From the NCBI GenBank assembly GCA_021531755.1, contig JADYUK010000013.1, positions 1 through 64,000 of the forward strand: a stretch of 64,000 nucleotides of DNA, in the 5' to 3' direction. A model generated the notes under the pieces. That model ran no database searches. It was not told where the DNA came from and saw nothing but the letters and a program-made list of their open reading frames with translations. This document shows positions 34,478-43,856 of the stretch, piece after piece. The position numbers were made by a program, and so were the translations under genes. This DNA is from Hoylesella loescheii. Lineage in GTDB: Bacteria > Bacteroidota > Bacteroidia > Bacteroidales > Bacteroidaceae. The first letter of the stretch is position 1. Each line of letters begins with the position of its first letter.

Positions 34478-35563
34478 TCATGACTTAGACAGAGGATTCC
34501 ATCCCTGTGCCTTAAGCTCGAACTCCTGGCCATCACGTGACACCATAATCTTGCCATACTGTGGTTTTGTTATGTGGCCAATAAGCTTGATACCTTCCAT
34601 CGTCTCAATCTTCGAAACATCACCAATGGGGACAGTGAAAAGCAGCTCATAATCCTCACCCCCATTAAGGGCGCATGTCGTAAGATTCATGTTGAACTCC
34701 TCTGCGGCGACAGCAGTCTGATAGTCTATAGGGATGTTCTTCTCGTAAATACGGCATCCACACCCCGATTGTCTGCAAATATGAAGGAGCTCAGAAGAAA
34801 GTCCGTCGGAAATATCTATCATTGACGTAGGCTTGATACCAGCCTGACGGAGTTTTATCAGTATATCTCCCCGCGCTTCAGGTTTCAGTTGACGCTCAAG
34901 AAGATACTCTTTGCCTGCAAAGTCAGGATTAAACTGTAAAGCATCTAGATGCATACGTTGTTCAATCTTGTCCTTAAATTTACGCTGGATGTCCATAACC
35001 TGCTGATAATAAACAGCCTTCTCACGCTCAAGAATCTGCAGACCCATATATGCAGCACCAAGGTCACCAGAAACACAGATTACATCTGTATCACATGCAC
35101 CAGCACGTGTAACAATATCATCGGGGGCAGACTCACCGATACATGTTATGCTGATAGCGAGCCCCGTCATGGATGATGTCGTGTCACCACCAACGACATC
35201 AATTCCCCACTTTTCACAAGCACGGTAGAGACCTTTGTAGAAATTTTCTATATCCTCAACACTGAAACGCTTAGAGATAGCGAGAGAGACCGTCATCTGG
35301 CGTGGCGTGCCATTCATGGCAAAAATGTCGCTGATATTCACCATGGCAGATTTGTATCCGAGATGCTCAAGATCAATATATGTAAGATCGAAATGAACTC
35401 CTTCCATAAGCATATCGGTCGTGATGAGGGTCTGATATGCATTTTCGTATTTAATTATAGCGCAGTCGTCGCCGACACCTTTCAGGGTTGATGGATTCTT
35501 GGGAGTACAATCATTGGTGAGACGGTCAATCAGACCGAACTCTCCTATTTCTGATATGTCCAT
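34478..35563 (-). CDS. thiL: Thiamine-monophosphate kinase
   Basis: ThiL phosphorylates thiamine monophosphate to the diphosphate cofactor. I start it at MDISEIGEFGLIDRLT (361 residues); the frame is open for another 78 codons upstream, but that part has no protein-family character. Motifs include GVGDDCAII, TTDMLMEGVHFDL, MNGTPRQM, GGDTTSS and SMIDISDGLSSEL, all in the usual order of the PurM-like fold. The gene lies downstream of sppA and lpxK on the same strand. Confidence 0.95.
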   Translation of the reverse strand: MDISEIGEFGLIDRLTNDCTPKNPSTLKGVGDDCAIIKYENAYQTLITTDMLMEGVHFDLTYIDLEHLGYKSAMVNISDIFAMNGTPRQMTVSLAISKRFSVEDIENFYKGLYRACEKWGIDVVGGDTTSSMTGLAISITCIGESAPDDIVTRAGACDTDVICVSGDLGAAYMGLQILEREKAVYYQQVMDIQRKFKDKIEQRMHLDALQFNPDFAGKEYLLERQLKPEARGDILIKLRQAGIKPTSMIDISDGLSSELLHICRQSGCGCRIYEKNIPIDYQTAVAAEEFNMNLTTCALNGGEDYELLFTVPIGDVSKIETMEGIKLIGHITKPQYGKIMVSRDGQEFELKAQGWNPLSKS

Positions 35564-35803
35564 ATTATTTTTAGTGATTTTATGAATGTTATGCTTATCA
35601 TATGATGAAAGCTTAGTTGTATGTATACCTAATGCAGCCGTTATGCATGGAGACACAAAACAAAGGCTATTGCGAACGACAATCAGGCAATAAAGCGGTA
35701 GACGAAGCCAACCGATGTAATAGAGAGTTGAGGAGAATCGATATTGCATAAGCTGTCTCAAGCCTCTAAAGAGGAAGACGAGGCAACCGTTCGTCAATCT
35801 CTA

Positions 35804-36931
35804 TCAACGGGATATAGAGTAAGTGTCAGATTTATGCAAAATGGAATCCTTGGAATTCTTTAGAACATAACTGAGGATGAATTCATCAAACTGCTCCTGC
35901 TGTTCCAAAAGGAACGTGGTTTTTATCGGTAAAGCATAAATGTGATTTCTTACGTCATCAGACAGGCCGTCAAGTCCAACAAGACGTGCTGCATCTTTTT
36001 CTGTCGTAATAATTATCCGTTTAGAAGATAGACTGTCGAATGTATTGTTGATGCGTGCGATATCTTTAGGGGTGAAAAGATGATGATCACGAAATGTCAT
36101 CGGGATTACATTCTCTGTATGCTTTTGTATATCACAAAGCAGATGCTGTGGTGAGGCTATACCTGAAAGGACAAGGACTTCATAGTCAGATGTTATCTCA
36201 GACAGAGCAAGGGAACGTGAATTACTGAAAAGAGGGATCAGATCGTCATACTCAATCGTAGTGAAGAAAAGCTTTTGGTATGGATATAGATTCAAAGCCT
36301 TTGTTATTACACGGAAGTCCATAGGGCGCAAATCAGGCGGACACTTGGTTACAATGACTATGTCAGCACGCCGTTTTCCATCTTTTGGCTCACGAAGACG
36401 CCCTGCAGGGAGCAGTTTATCATAGACTATAAGACGGTGATAGTCAACAAGGAGAATATTTACTCCTGGCTTAACATAACGGTGTTGGAAGGCATCATCC
36501 AGAAGTATCACATCTGTATCTTTCGTCTCAGGGTCTGAACAGAGACGCTCAATTCCCTCACATCTGTTGGCACTTACTGCAACATGAACCTGACGACCAT
36601 ATTTAAGATACATCTGGTAGGGTTCATCACCCAACTCAAGTGAGGTAGATGAAGATGATGCAAGCAAATAACCCTTAGTGCGACGCTTATAGCCGCGGCT
36701 AAGAACGGAAACGCGCTTGGTTTCACACAAGAGGCGAATAAGATACTCTACGTGAGGGGTCTTCCCTGCTCCACCTACAGTAATATTACCAACAGAAATG
36801 ACTGGTATAGGGAAACTACGGCTCTCAAGGATGCCGGTATCAAAAAGCATATTACGCAAACGTACTCCCATCCCATACAAGAAACTGAGAGGGAGAAGAC
36901 TACTATGTATCTTAATATAATCTCCTTCCAT
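35804..36931 (-). CDS. lpxK: Tetraacyldisaccharide 4'-kinase
   Basis: LpxK adds the 4'-phosphate to the lipid A disaccharide at the inner membrane. The 375-residue protein has an N-terminal membrane-associated helix (SSLLPLSFLYGMGVRLRNML) and the P-loop region SVGNITVGGAGKTPHVEYL, then LSRGYKRRTKGYL, LGDEPYQM and DDAFQHRYV, all typical. Its presence confirms a Gram-negative with lipopolysaccharide. It lies between sppA (upstream, 280-base gap with a hairpin) and thiL. Confidence 0.95.
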   Translation of the reverse strand: MEGDYIKIHSSLLPLSFLYGMGVRLRNMLFDTGILESRSFPIPVISVGNITVGGAGKTPHVEYLIRLLCETKRVSVLSRGYKRRTKGYLLASSSSTSLELGDEPYQMYLKYGRQVHVAVSANRCEGIERLCSDPETKDTDVILLDDAFQHRYVKPGVNILLVDYHRLIVYDKLLPAGRLREPKDGKRRADIVIVTKCPPDLRPMDFRVITKALNLYPYQKLFFTTIEYDDLIPLFSNSRSLALSEITSDYEVLVLSGIASPQHLLCDIQKHTENVIPMTFRDHHLFTPKDIARINNTFDSLSSKRIIITTEKDAARLVGLDGLSDDVRNHIYALPIKTTFLLEQQEQFDEFILSYVLKNSKDSILHKSDTYSISR

Positions 36932-37150
36932 GAAGAAATTGAGTGTTTATTACAAAAATATTCAGAGTAGCACAGCAGAACAAATCTACGCACTTAACAG
37001 ATATCGGCAAGATAAACGGAAAAATTTGTCTCCCAAAAGAAGAAAATTAAATATCCCCTTATATTAGAGTAGTTCCATCCATTGAGCCTCAAATAATAAC
37101 AGAAAACAAAGGGTACCAAGCGCTGCTGTAATGAAAACGTAAAGCAAAAT

Positions 37151-37202
37151 CACGTCTATGCTGTCGCATAAAACTGAGTATTCATGCAACAGCACAAACG
37201 TG
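37151..37202 (-). terminator. Hairpin between sppA and lpxK
   Basis: On the minus strand TGCTGTTGCAT and ATGCGACAGCA (plus positions 37184-37194 and 37159-37169) pair with one G-U, flanked by CACGT/ACGTG. It starts about 10 bases after the sppA stop and may end or attenuate that transcript before lpxK. Confidence 0.6.
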
Positions 37203-37211
37203 GCAGCACAT

Positions 37212-39008
37212 TCATCTTATATTTAGCATATACGGTATACGTGCCTGAAATGGCGACTGCTTACGTATATCCCTTACGAGCATGAATGGTTCATAATAAT
37301 CACCTAAGATAGCACGTAGTTTTCCATCTATCTCGCTGTCATCTGCATTCATTGTCTTCTGTAGCAACTGTGTTCCCCAATCAAGTGGAGCGGGATAAGT
37401 CGCGATATGATATTCTTTGGTTTTAGACAGAGATGCAGCCTTTACAATAGCATCAGATAGCGTCCCCAACTGGTCCACAAGCTTCAGCCCTAAAGCATCT
37501 TGACCCAACCAAACTCTACCTTGTGCCATCGACTCCACCTTGTCTACCGAAAGATTACGACCATCAGCGACTCGCTGACGGAATAGAGCATACCCCTCAT
37601 TGATATACTGCTGTAGATAGGCTATCTCGTCAGAATTAAGAGGGCGTGCCATACCAATAGGCGAGAAGGTTGAATTTTTATTCGTTTTTACCTCATCAAA
37701 CCTGATTCCAAGCTTTCTTGTCATCAATCCACTAATGTCAGGAAACATTCCAAATATTCCAATGGAGCCTGTTAATGTCATAGGCTCAGCAACTATCCAA
37801 GATGCATTAGCTGACATATAGTATGCACCGGACGCAGCATAACCTCCCATAGAGACCACAACAGGTTTTACAGTCTTCAATTCCGATACATAGTGCCATA
37901 ACTGTTCAGAAGCATAAGCATCCCCACCGCCTGAATTTATACGGAGAACTACAGCCTTGATATCATCATCATTTTTTAGGTCTTCAAGGTCACGGCAAAC
38001 AGTCTTTGCTGAAATCTCTTTCCTGGAGGATCCTGTTACACCAGATGATGAATACATAACAATATCTCCTTCACAAAAGTATACAGCAATCTTCTCACCC
38101 TCTGAGGAGTATATGCCTTTTGATACTTTCAGAGACTTCATATCACTGACAGTAACCTTATTGACATCATCATCAACAGACAGATGCAGACGTTCTTTTA
38201 TCTTCTGCCTTACCTGGTCAGGATAAAGCAAATCATCTACCATTCCTTTCTGTTTCAACTGTTTAGCATTCTGGAGACTCATTATTCCGTCAGCGTACGC
38301 ATTAAGATTAGCTATACTAATGTTACGTGACTTTGACACATCCTTAAGCAGGTTATTCCAAATACCACCAATATAACGACTAATTTGCTCTCGGTTAGCC
38401 TGGCTCATACTCTCTTCGGTAAACATCTCGGTAGCACTCTTGTATGTACCCACTTTCACAACCTCGAACCTTACTCCAATCTTTTCAAGGAAATCTTTGT
38501 AATACTGAGGCTGTGAACCTATGCCGTGCCAATCAAGCCGACCTAAAGGATTGATATATACCTTGTCTGCAGCAGAAGCGACATAATAGGCTCCCTGCAG
38601 ATAACTGTCAGCATAAGATACAATCCATTTCTTTGACTTCTTGAATTCCATAAGCTTGGCACGTATCTCTTGAAGAGTAGCATAATCAGCAGAGAGAAGT
38701 CCTGTTTTAATATAAATACCTTCAATGTTTTTGTCAAGCGATGCCTTCTCTATCGCACAGAGAATATCATCAAGACCAATAGTCGTTATCTCATTACCTG
38801 TGAGGGCTGATAAGATATCATCACCACCACGCTCGTTTATCTGGCCTTGGAGATTAAGGACAAGGACACTATTTCCTGAAACCTTAGTCTCTGAGGAAGA
38901 TGACAATACGGAACCTATGACACTAAAAAACAAGAAAGCGATCATAAGGCCAACAGCAAGGAACACTCCAAAAACAGTGGCAACAATATTCTTCAGAAAG
39001 TCTTTCAT
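37212..39008 (-). CDS. sppA: Signal peptide peptidase SppA, 67-kDa type
   Basis: A 598-residue inner-membrane serine protease that degrades leftover signal peptides. One N-terminal transmembrane segment (about 8-32) is followed by two tandem S49 domains. The catalytic dyad appears complete: K149 in SAADKVYINPLG and S393 in GGYAASGAYYMS. It lies upstream of lpxK on the same strand, with a hairpin in the 280-base gap between them; sppA-lpxK order is common in Bacteroidales. Confidence 0.96.
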   Translation of the reverse strand: MKDFLKNIVATVFGVFLAVGLMIAFLFFSVIGSVLSSSSETKVSGNSVLVLNLQGQINERGGDDILSALTGNEITTIGLDDILCAIEKASLDKNIEGIYIKTGLLSADYATLQEIRAKLMEFKKSKKWIVSYADSYLQGAYYVASAADKVYINPLGRLDWHGIGSQPQYYKDFLEKIGVRFEVVKVGTYKSATEMFTEESMSQANREQISRYIGGIWNNLLKDVSKSRNISIANLNAYADGIMSLQNAKQLKQKGMVDDLLYPDQVRQKIKERLHLSVDDDVNKVTVSDMKSLKVSKGIYSSEGEKIAVYFCEGDIVMYSSSGVTGSSRKEISAKTVCRDLEDLKNDDDIKAVVLRINSGGGDAYASEQLWHYVSELKTVKPVVVSMGGYAASGAYYMSANASWIVAEPMTLTGSIGIFGMFPDISGLMTRKLGIRFDEVKTNKNSTFSPIGMARPLNSDEIAYLQQYINEGYALFRQRVADGRNLSVDKVESMAQGRVWLGQDALGLKLVDQLGTLSDAIVKAASLSKTKEYHIATYPAPLDWGTQLLQKTMNADDSEIDGKLRAILGDYYEPFMLVRDIRKQSPFQARIPYMLNIR

Positions 39009-39343
39009 TAAAGATATGTATTAATAATGCGTAAAGTATATACTGGGAATTACTAATCACAAAATTATTAAAAGTCAGTAGTAAGGGACATAATACATTC
39101 CACTCCATCCATGGAGATCTTTCCATATTGTCTATAATACAGAAATAGAGTATGGTTAGGTGTAGTGAAAGGTATATGAAGGTAACATCGAAAATAAAGC
39201 ATCAAACGTGGGAGAAGCTTATCTCCTACCCTACCATCATACGTTATGTGCCTGACTACTGACTTGGGAATATGTAAGGATGGAATTTAAAGCCACCATA
39301 CAGGAGGGTTATTGTCCCTCCTGATAGTGGCTTGCTGATTTAT
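39009..39343. other. 335-base gap between sppA start and mutB end
   Basis: The right part holds the mut terminator (39290-39333) and the left part should hold the sppA promoter. No coding sequence is visible. Confidence 0.6.
39290..39333 (-). terminator. Terminator of the mut operon
   Basis: AAGCCAC plus CAGGAGGG (39290-39308) pair with CCCTCCTG plus GTGGCTT (39316-39333) in a long hairpin with small internal mismatches, starting 11 bases after the mutB stop. TTTAAA follows on the minus strand. Confidence 0.85.
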
Positions 39344-41494
39344 CTATTCCTTATCCATGAGGAGCTTCATCATCGTAGCTGCTGAATATGCCACAGATGT
39401 ACCTGGGCCAAATATCGCTGCTACGCCAGCCTTATAAAGGAAATCATAATCCTGTGCAGGGATGACACCACCTGCAATAACCATGATATCATCACGTCCA
39501 AGTTTGTGTAGTTCCTCAAAGAGCTGCGGAATAAGAGTCTTATGACCAGCTGCGAGAGAAGAAACACCCACGATATGAACATCATTCTCAACAGCCTCAC
39601 GAGCGGCCTCAGCAGGAGTCTGGAAGAGTGGTCCCATGTCTACATCGAAGCCACAATCAGCATAACCTGTAGCTACAACCTTTGCTCCGCGGTCATGGCC
39701 ATCCTGTCCCATCTTAGCTATGAAGATACGTGGGCGACGACCTTCCTTCTCTGCAAACTCGTTGGTGAGGCGTACGGCCTCTTCAAACTGTGAATCCTTC
39801 TTGTACTCAGAAGAATAAACACCTGATATTGTACGTACCACTGCTTTATATCGTCCTACAATTTTTTCACATGCATCACTTATCTCTCCAAGTGTACAAC
39901 GAAGCTTCGCACACTCTACAGCAGCCTCAAGAAGGTTGCCTTTGCCAGTCCTCACAACTTCTGTAAGGGCATCAAGTGCTTTCTGGCAAGCATCGTTGTC
40001 ACGCTTAGCACGCAGTTCTTTAAGAGCGGCTTCCTGCTGCAGACGTACAGCTGTATTATCGACCTCAAGGATATCTATAGGATCCTCATGGTCAAGGCGA
40101 TACTTGTTTGTTCCAACAATTGTCTGTGCACCAGAGTCTATACGTGCCTGTGTACGTGCGGCAGCCTCCTCAATTCGCATCTTAGGCACTCCTGTCTCAA
40201 TGGCCTTTGCCATACCACCGAGTTTCTCAATCTCCTGGATGTGCTCCCAAGCCTTGTCAACGAGCTCTTTGGTGAGAGACTCCACATAATAAGAGCCTGC
40301 CCATGGGTCAATCTCCTTGCAGACTTTTGTCTCATTCTGTATATAGATTTGGGTATTACGAGCTATACGTGCAGAGAAGTCAGTCGGGAGAGCGATTGCC
40401 TCATCAAGAGAGTTCGTATGTAGAGACTGTGTATGGCCGAGTACAGCAGCCATGGCCTCGATACATGTACGGCCGACATTATTGAATGGATCCTGCTCCG
40501 TTAATGACCATCCAGATGTCTGTGAGTGTGTTCGGAGAGCCATTGACTTAGGATTCTTTGCGCCAAAGCTCTTCACGATCTTTGCCCACAAGAGTCGTCC
40601 AGCACGCATCTTAGCAATCTCCATGAAATGGTTCACACCAATAGCCCAGAAGAATGAGAGACGTGGAGCAAAAGCATCAATGTCAATACCGGCATTAATA
40701 CCTGCACGAAGATAATCCATACCATCAGCGAGAGTATACGCAAGCTCTATGTCCGCTGTAGCACCAGCCTCCTGCATATGATAGCCAGAGATAGAGATGC
40801 TGTTGAACTTTGGCATATACTTAGAGGTATATTCAAATATATCAGCAATGATCTTCATAGAGAATGATGGCGGATAGATGTATGTGTTACGCACCATGAA
40901 TTCCTTAAGTATATCATTCTGGATAGTACCAGCCATCTCTTCAAGTTTGGCACCCTGTTCAAGACCTGCTACAATATAGAAGGCCATAATAGGGAGCACG
41001 CCGCCATTCATTGTCATTGAGACCGACATCTTGTTCAATGGTATACCATCAAACAGAACCTTCATGTTCTCCACAGAACAGATGGAAACGCCAGCCTTAC
41101 CGACGTCACCGACAACGCGCTGGTTGTCTGGGTCATATCCTCTATGAGTTGGGAGGTCGAATGCCACTGACAGACCTTTCTGTCCTGATGCAAGGTTACG
41201 ACGATAGAATGCATTTGATTCCTCTGCTGTAGAGAAACCAGCATACTGACGTATTGTCCATGGACGGAAGGGATACATCATTGAATAAGGACCGCGGAGG
41301 AAAGGTGGGATACCAGCCGCAAAATCAAGGTGCTCCATACCGTCAAGATCCTCCTTAGTATATACAGGCTTAACCTCTATATGCTCGGGGGTCTTCCATA
41401 CAGGCGCCACATTGTTCTCCTTCTGCCAGTCGAGACCATTTTTCTTCTCGATACCAGCAAATATGTCTATATTCTTAAAATTCTTTCTTGCCAT
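39344..41494 (-). CDS. mutB: Methylmalonyl-CoA mutase, large (alpha) subunit
   Basis: Catalyses the B12-dependent interconversion of succinyl-CoA and (R)-methylmalonyl-CoA. The 716-residue protein has the N-terminal TIM-barrel part ([21 protein letters not shown] region) and a C-terminal cobalamin-binding domain with D598-GHDRG-603, the DxHxxG motif that binds cobalt through the histidine. Start codon 3 bases after the mutA stop, so the subunits are translationally coupled. In Prevotellaceae this leads from succinate towards propionate. Confidence 0.98.
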   Translation of the reverse strand: MARKNFKNIDIFAGIEKKNGLDWQKENNVAPVWKTPEHIEVKPVYTKEDLDGMEHLDFAAGIPPFLRGPYSMMYPFRPWTIRQYAGFSTAEESNAFYRRNLASGQKGLSVAFDLPTHRGYDPDNQRVVGDVGKAGVSICSVENMKVLFDGIPLNKMSVSMTMNGGVLPIMAFYIVAGLEQGAKLEEMAGTIQNDILKEFMVRNTYIYPPSFSMKIIADIFEYTSKYMPKFNSISISGYHMQEAGATADIELAYTLADGMDYLRAGINAGIDIDAFAPRLSFFWAIGVNHFMEIAKMRAGRLLWAKIVKSFGAKNPKSMALRTHSQTSGWSLTEQDPFNNVGRTCIEAMAAVLGHTQSLHTNSLDEAIALPTDFSARIARNTQIYIQNETKVCKEIDPWAGSYYVESLTKELVDKAWEHIQEIEKLGGMAKAIETGVPKMRIEEAAARTQARIDSGAQTIVGTNKYRLDHEDPIDILEVDNTAVRLQQEAALKELRAKRDNDACQKALDALTEVVRTGKGNLLEAAVECAKLRCTLGEISDACEKIVGRYKAVVRTISGVYSSEYKKDSQFEEAVRLTNEFAEKEGRRPRIFIAKMGQDGHDRGAKVVATGYADCGFDVDMGPLFQTPAEAAREAVENDVHIVGVSSLAAGHKTLIPQLFEELHKLGRDDIMVIAGGVIPAQDYDFLYKAGVAAIFGPGTSVAYSAATMMKLLMDKE

Positions 41495-41497
41495 AAC

Positions 41498-43351
41498 TTA
41501 GATACCGAGTTTAATATTGAAATCCTTGAGAGTCTCAAGCTGATTTACTTTTACATGTATGAAATTTTCTATACCTGCCGCCTTTAGTTCTTCTGCACAT
41601 GCAGGGGCGCCAGCTACAACAAATATAGCTCGTCCGTCAAGGTATTTATAAGCTGGTATAGCGTACTCTGCATACTCATCATCGCTGGAGCAGAGAACAA
41701 CTATATCAGCGCCTGCTTCGAGAGCTTTGTCAATGCCTTCCTCTACACTCTTGAAACCAAGGTTATCAATAACTTTATAACCTGCACAGGCAAGGAAATT
41801 AGTAGAGAACTGAGCACGTGCCTGACGCCAGACGAGATTGCCAATAGTCACCATGAAAGCGACTGGCTGCTTTGAAGCTCTCTCTGTTGAAAGGCGGAGA
41901 TTCTCAAAATCAGCACCAAGGCGTGTCGAATTAATAGCCTTGTATTCTGCTGGTGCCTGATCCTGACAGCCACAACATTTGGTAACGGGCTCTTTGCCCT
42001 CACTTGTCTCTATGAAGTTAGGGAACTGGTTCGTACCAAGCAAGAACTCACGGCGCTGTGCAACATGAAGATGACGTTTCTCATTCGTAGCATTTATAGC
42101 ATCCTGCACCGTACCTGCCTTAATAGCAGCAAGGAATCCCCCCTCTTCCTCAACAGAAAGGAATATCTTCCATGCTTCTTCTGACAGATTCTTGGTGAGT
42201 TCCTCAATATAATATGAGCCAGCAGAAGGATCTACAACAGTAGCAAAATGGCACTCTTCCTTAAGCAGAAGCTGCTGGTTGCGTGCGATACGCTCTGAGA
42301 AATCATTTGGTGTCTCATATGCAGCATCAAATGGTGTCACAACAATTGAGTGCACTCCAGCAAGTGCAGCAGACATTGTTTCTGTCTGAGAGCGAAGCAT
42401 ATTCACATATGCATCGAACAAGGTCATGTTATATTTTGAAGTCTCAGCGTTGACTATCATCTTGCATGCGCAGTCGCATGTCGGCTCAAACTGCTTTACT
42501 ATCTCAGCCCAAAGAAGACGTCCTGCACGGAACTTTGCAATCTCCATGAAATAATTCTCTGAGACACCCATGTTGAACTTGAGTTTTGTAGCGGCAAGTG
42601 TTGGCTCAACACCAAGGTCAACAAGTTGCTGGATATACTCAGCACCCCATGCCAGAGCATAACCCAACTCCTGTACGATATATGCTCCGGAGTTGTTGAG
42701 AGATACGGCGTTAACTGTGATGACACGGAAATGTGGGAAGTCCTTGACAACCTCAATCATCTTCTTGGCAAGTGGGAGCAGAGACTCCACATTTTTACCT
42801 TTCATGACGATCTTCTCCATAGGATCCCAGTCAATCGAAGCCACAATGGCATCCTTCGAATATCCTTTCTCGTTAAAATAGTCAACAAGAATTTCTGCGA
42901 GCTCGACACTATGACGTTTACATGTTGAGAAATTCAGTTCAACACAGTCACAATGAATATCTTTAAGCAAAGTCTCCACATAACTCTTGCTCAAATCGTT
43001 AGCAGGAATCTTGAACCCAAGAGACGTTATTCCCTTATTGAGGACATCAAGTGCCTTGGCGTTTGCTGCCTCTGCTGTATCAGCAGAAATGTTTTGACGT
43101 ACATACCACTCGTTATCGAGCTTCTTGTTTCCTCGCACGAATGGGAATTCACCAGGAAGAGAATCAGGTGTCTGGAGCTTCTCTACATCCTCACGTCTGT
43201 AGAAAGGCTGCACATTGAACCCTTCGTTAGTACGCCAAACCAAACGCTTCTGAAAATCAGCACCTTTCAGATCGACTTGAATTTTGTCAAGCCATTCCTG
43301 TTTGGTAGGTGAAACGAACTCTTGAAAGAGCCGTTCTTGTTTGTTAGCCAT
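41498..43351 (-). CDS. mutA: Methylmalonyl-CoA mutase, small (beta) subunit
   Basis: The 617-residue partner of MutB. It keeps the same two-domain layout but has no DxHxxG in its C-terminal domain (the matching region reads IVVLCSSDDEYAEYAIPA), as expected for the non-catalytic subunit. It is the first gene of the mut operon, behind a clear promoter at 43703-43733 and an unusually long leader of about 345 bases. Confidence 0.97.
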   Translation of the reverse strand: MANKQERLFQEFVSPTKQEWLDKIQVDLKGADFQKRLVWRTNEGFNVQPFYRREDVEKLQTPDSLPGEFPFVRGNKKLDNEWYVRQNISADTAEAANAKALDVLNKGITSLGFKIPANDLSKSYVETLLKDIHCDCVELNFSTCKRHSVELAEILVDYFNEKGYSKDAIVASIDWDPMEKIVMKGKNVESLLPLAKKMIEVVKDFPHFRVITVNAVSLNNSGAYIVQELGYALAWGAEYIQQLVDLGVEPTLAATKLKFNMGVSENYFMEIAKFRAGRLLWAEIVKQFEPTCDCACKMIVNAETSKYNMTLFDAYVNMLRSQTETMSAALAGVHSIVVTPFDAAYETPNDFSERIARNQQLLLKEECHFATVVDPSAGSYYIEELTKNLSEEAWKIFLSVEEEGGFLAAIKAGTVQDAINATNEKRHLHVAQRREFLLGTNQFPNFIETSEGKEPVTKCCGCQDQAPAEYKAINSTRLGADFENLRLSTERASKQPVAFMVTIGNLVWRQARAQFSTNFLACAGYKVIDNLGFKSVEEGIDKALEAGADIVVLCSSDDEYAEYAIPAYKYLDGRAIFVVAGAPACAEELKAAGIENFIHVKVNQLETLKDFNIKLGI

Positions 43352-43697
43352 AGTTATAAGATGTTTTATATAAATGTTGTTTTAGAAAAACGGTAAACGT
43401 TATTCTGAAATAATTATTTGAGGAAACAGCATTAAAGCTGTGACCTCTGGATTAAGGGAAAACCAAGGCCTACACTTCGCTATGTATAAAACAACCATTA
43501 TTAAGTTATTCATGCGAAGCAGCATTGAAATCCTAATCATTCATTTTCGGGACATGACTGCCCACAAGCCGAAAGGACAAAAGTCCTAAACCATGATTGA
43601 ACCCACTAACCTGACATATAGGCATTACGCCATCCCATCTCTTTGTCAACTTATACTTTTGACAATAACTGACGTGACGTTTGGTTCAATATAATCA
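43352..43697 (-). promoter_or_regulatory. Long structured leader of mutA (candidate cis-regulatory RNA)
   Basis: With a start near 43697 the mutA mRNA has about 345 leader bases. ATTGAACC and GGTTCAAT (plus 43596-43603 and 43683-43690) form an 8-bp closing stem around hairpins TTGTCAA/TTGACAA and GGC/GCC. Further on are AGGAC-TTTT-GTCCT, TTTCGG/CCGAAA, and GAGG..ACAGC/GCTGT..CCTC (43420-43447). No cobalamin-box sequence such as GCCACTG is seen. Structure is drawn by eye. Confidence 0.45.
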
Positions 43698-43702
43698 GCG
43701 TG

Positions 43703-43733
43703 CAAATATAATACAAATTAATGTAATAAGCAA
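43703..43733 (-). promoter_or_regulatory. Bacteroidetes-type promoter for mutAB
   Basis: On the minus strand TTGC (43730-43733), a 19-base spacer and TATATTTG (43703-43710) match the consensus. Confidence 0.8.
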
Positions 43734-43800
43734 GAATTCGAATAAAAATTATCTTAAATAAAAAAACTTTACACATAGCTATAAAAAAAACTCCTCAAAC

Positions 43801-43832
43801 TTTCGCAATTAGACAATTTTTCCGTAATTTTG
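43801..43832 (+). promoter_or_regulatory. Bacteroidetes-type promoter for the AspT-type transporter
   Basis: TTTC (43801-43804), a 20-base spacer and TAATTTTG (43825-43832) match the pattern, 25 bases before the ATG at 43857. Confidence 0.75.
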
Positions 43833-43856
43833 TAGCGAATTTATCTATAAACGGTT

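Larger units (their letters stand above)
43352..43856. other. 505-base divergent intergenic region between mutA and the AspT-type gene
   Basis: Holds the mutA promoter and long leader on the minus strand and the transporter promoter on the plus strand. Several hairpins lie in the leader, listed in the leader entry. No coding sequence is visible. Confidence 0.7.

Noticed and set aside
35564-35797. 78-residue N-terminal extension of ThiL
   Set aside because: No similarity to ThiL; length would exceed the family and the sequence looks non-coding.
43352-43697. Cobalamin riboswitch upstream of mutA
   Set aside because: Expected from the enzyme's cofactor, but I find no B12-box sequence (GCCACTG) or the typical GGGAA/GCAACTG parts.
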